Shown here: piece by piece, positions 62,826 to 64,000 of the stretch
Numbering within the stretch: position 1 is the stretch's first letter
Layout of the letters: the number at the start of each line of letters is the position of its first letter
From: Rhodospirillaceae bacterium SYSU D60007
GTDB lineage: Bacteria; Pseudomonadota; Alphaproteobacteria; Reyranellales; Reyranellaceae
Length of the DNA: 64,000 nucleotides
Direction of reading: 5' to 3'
Assembly (NCBI GenBank): GCA_003574685.1
Contig: QOCQ01000003.1
Location: 62,001 to 126,000 of the forward strand
Program-made: the position numbers and the translations under genes
Notes under the pieces: model-generated
What the model saw: only the letters and a program-made list of their open reading frames with translations
Told to the model about the DNA's origin: nothing
Databases searched by the model: none

Positions 62826-62868
62826 GGGCAGCGGATCAGATACGGGGTGCGGCCGTTTTCCACAGTGA

Positions 62869-64000
<1,132 letters not shown>

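Overview
This GC-rich window carries gene orders typical of Alphaproteobacteria: ribD-ribE-ribBX-ribH-nusB-thiL; DUF177-rpmF-plsX-fabH-ihfA-merR; a ubiquinol-cytochrome c chaperone next to bamE; rplM-rpsI followed by a short-type argC; and ppiD-trpE opposite tpiA-secG-pyrG. A Rhodospirillales- or Reyranella-like organism is my inference from the EncFtn/encapsulin pair, the K+-independent proton pyrophosphatase and the lipid/CoA enzymes. I ran no database search.

Layout. 0-4.2 kb: riboflavin operon running into nusB and thiL, with many 1-4 nt stop/start overlaps. 4.2-6.4 kb: slipin and a membrane NfeD protease on the minus strand. 6.6-7.8 kb: encapsulated ferritin and encapsulin shell. 7.9-11.5 kb: an MFS carrier and hppA with a strong terminator. 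11.5-13 kb: a pseudo-receiver-like protein, an orphan 53-aa Flp pilin and bamE. 13-17.8 kb: fatty-acid/ribosome cluster, IHF alpha, a MerR regulator and tRNA-Pro(GGG). 17.8-23.9 kb: cutA, an MFS carrier, several hypotheticals, a GNAT-TPR fusion and a stand-alone IS1595-type zinc-ribbon protein. 23.9-25.0 kb has no gene.

24.8-34.1 kb is the most unusual part. It is a type I secretion island: two tandem low-complexity Gln/Gly-rich proteins (each with its own conserved ~220 bp leader and TTCG-tetraloop terminator), a 660-aa protein with a repeated QTN/DDD motif, a PrtD-type ABC exporter, an HlyD adaptor, and a membrane-anchored pseudokinase with a long coiled coil. I infer that the transporter exports the three acidic, signal-peptide-less proteins to the surface as a matrix or adhesin. 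None of them has RTX nonapeptides.

34.3-46.5 kb is mixed metabolism: GST, metY, two luciferase-like monooxygenases, a class II aldolase, MFS, a methyltransferase, cbpA-cbpM, a host attachment protein, a CoA-binding protein, a crotonase and a hotdog thioesterase. 46.6-54.1 kb: rplM-rpsI, argC, acyl-CoA dehydrogenase, MFS, aldo/keto reductase and a class III cyclase. 54.1-56.2 kb: a DUF350 / small Ser-Thr-rich protein / glutathionylspermidine-synthase-like operon. 56.3-56.7 kb: an array of GTCTC-rich hairpin repeats. 56.7-61.3 kb (minus): crotonase, trpE, a trp leader peptide (MRPHVSPLLPHRWRW) between ppiD and trpE, and ppiD. 61.5 kb to the end: tpiA, secG and a truncated pyrG.

Two families of dispersed inverted repeats sit in intergenic gaps. 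One has CTTCATGGT...ACCATGAAG arms (four loci). The other has CCTTCCCCCGGAGGGGGAAGG arms (two full loci and one half copy).
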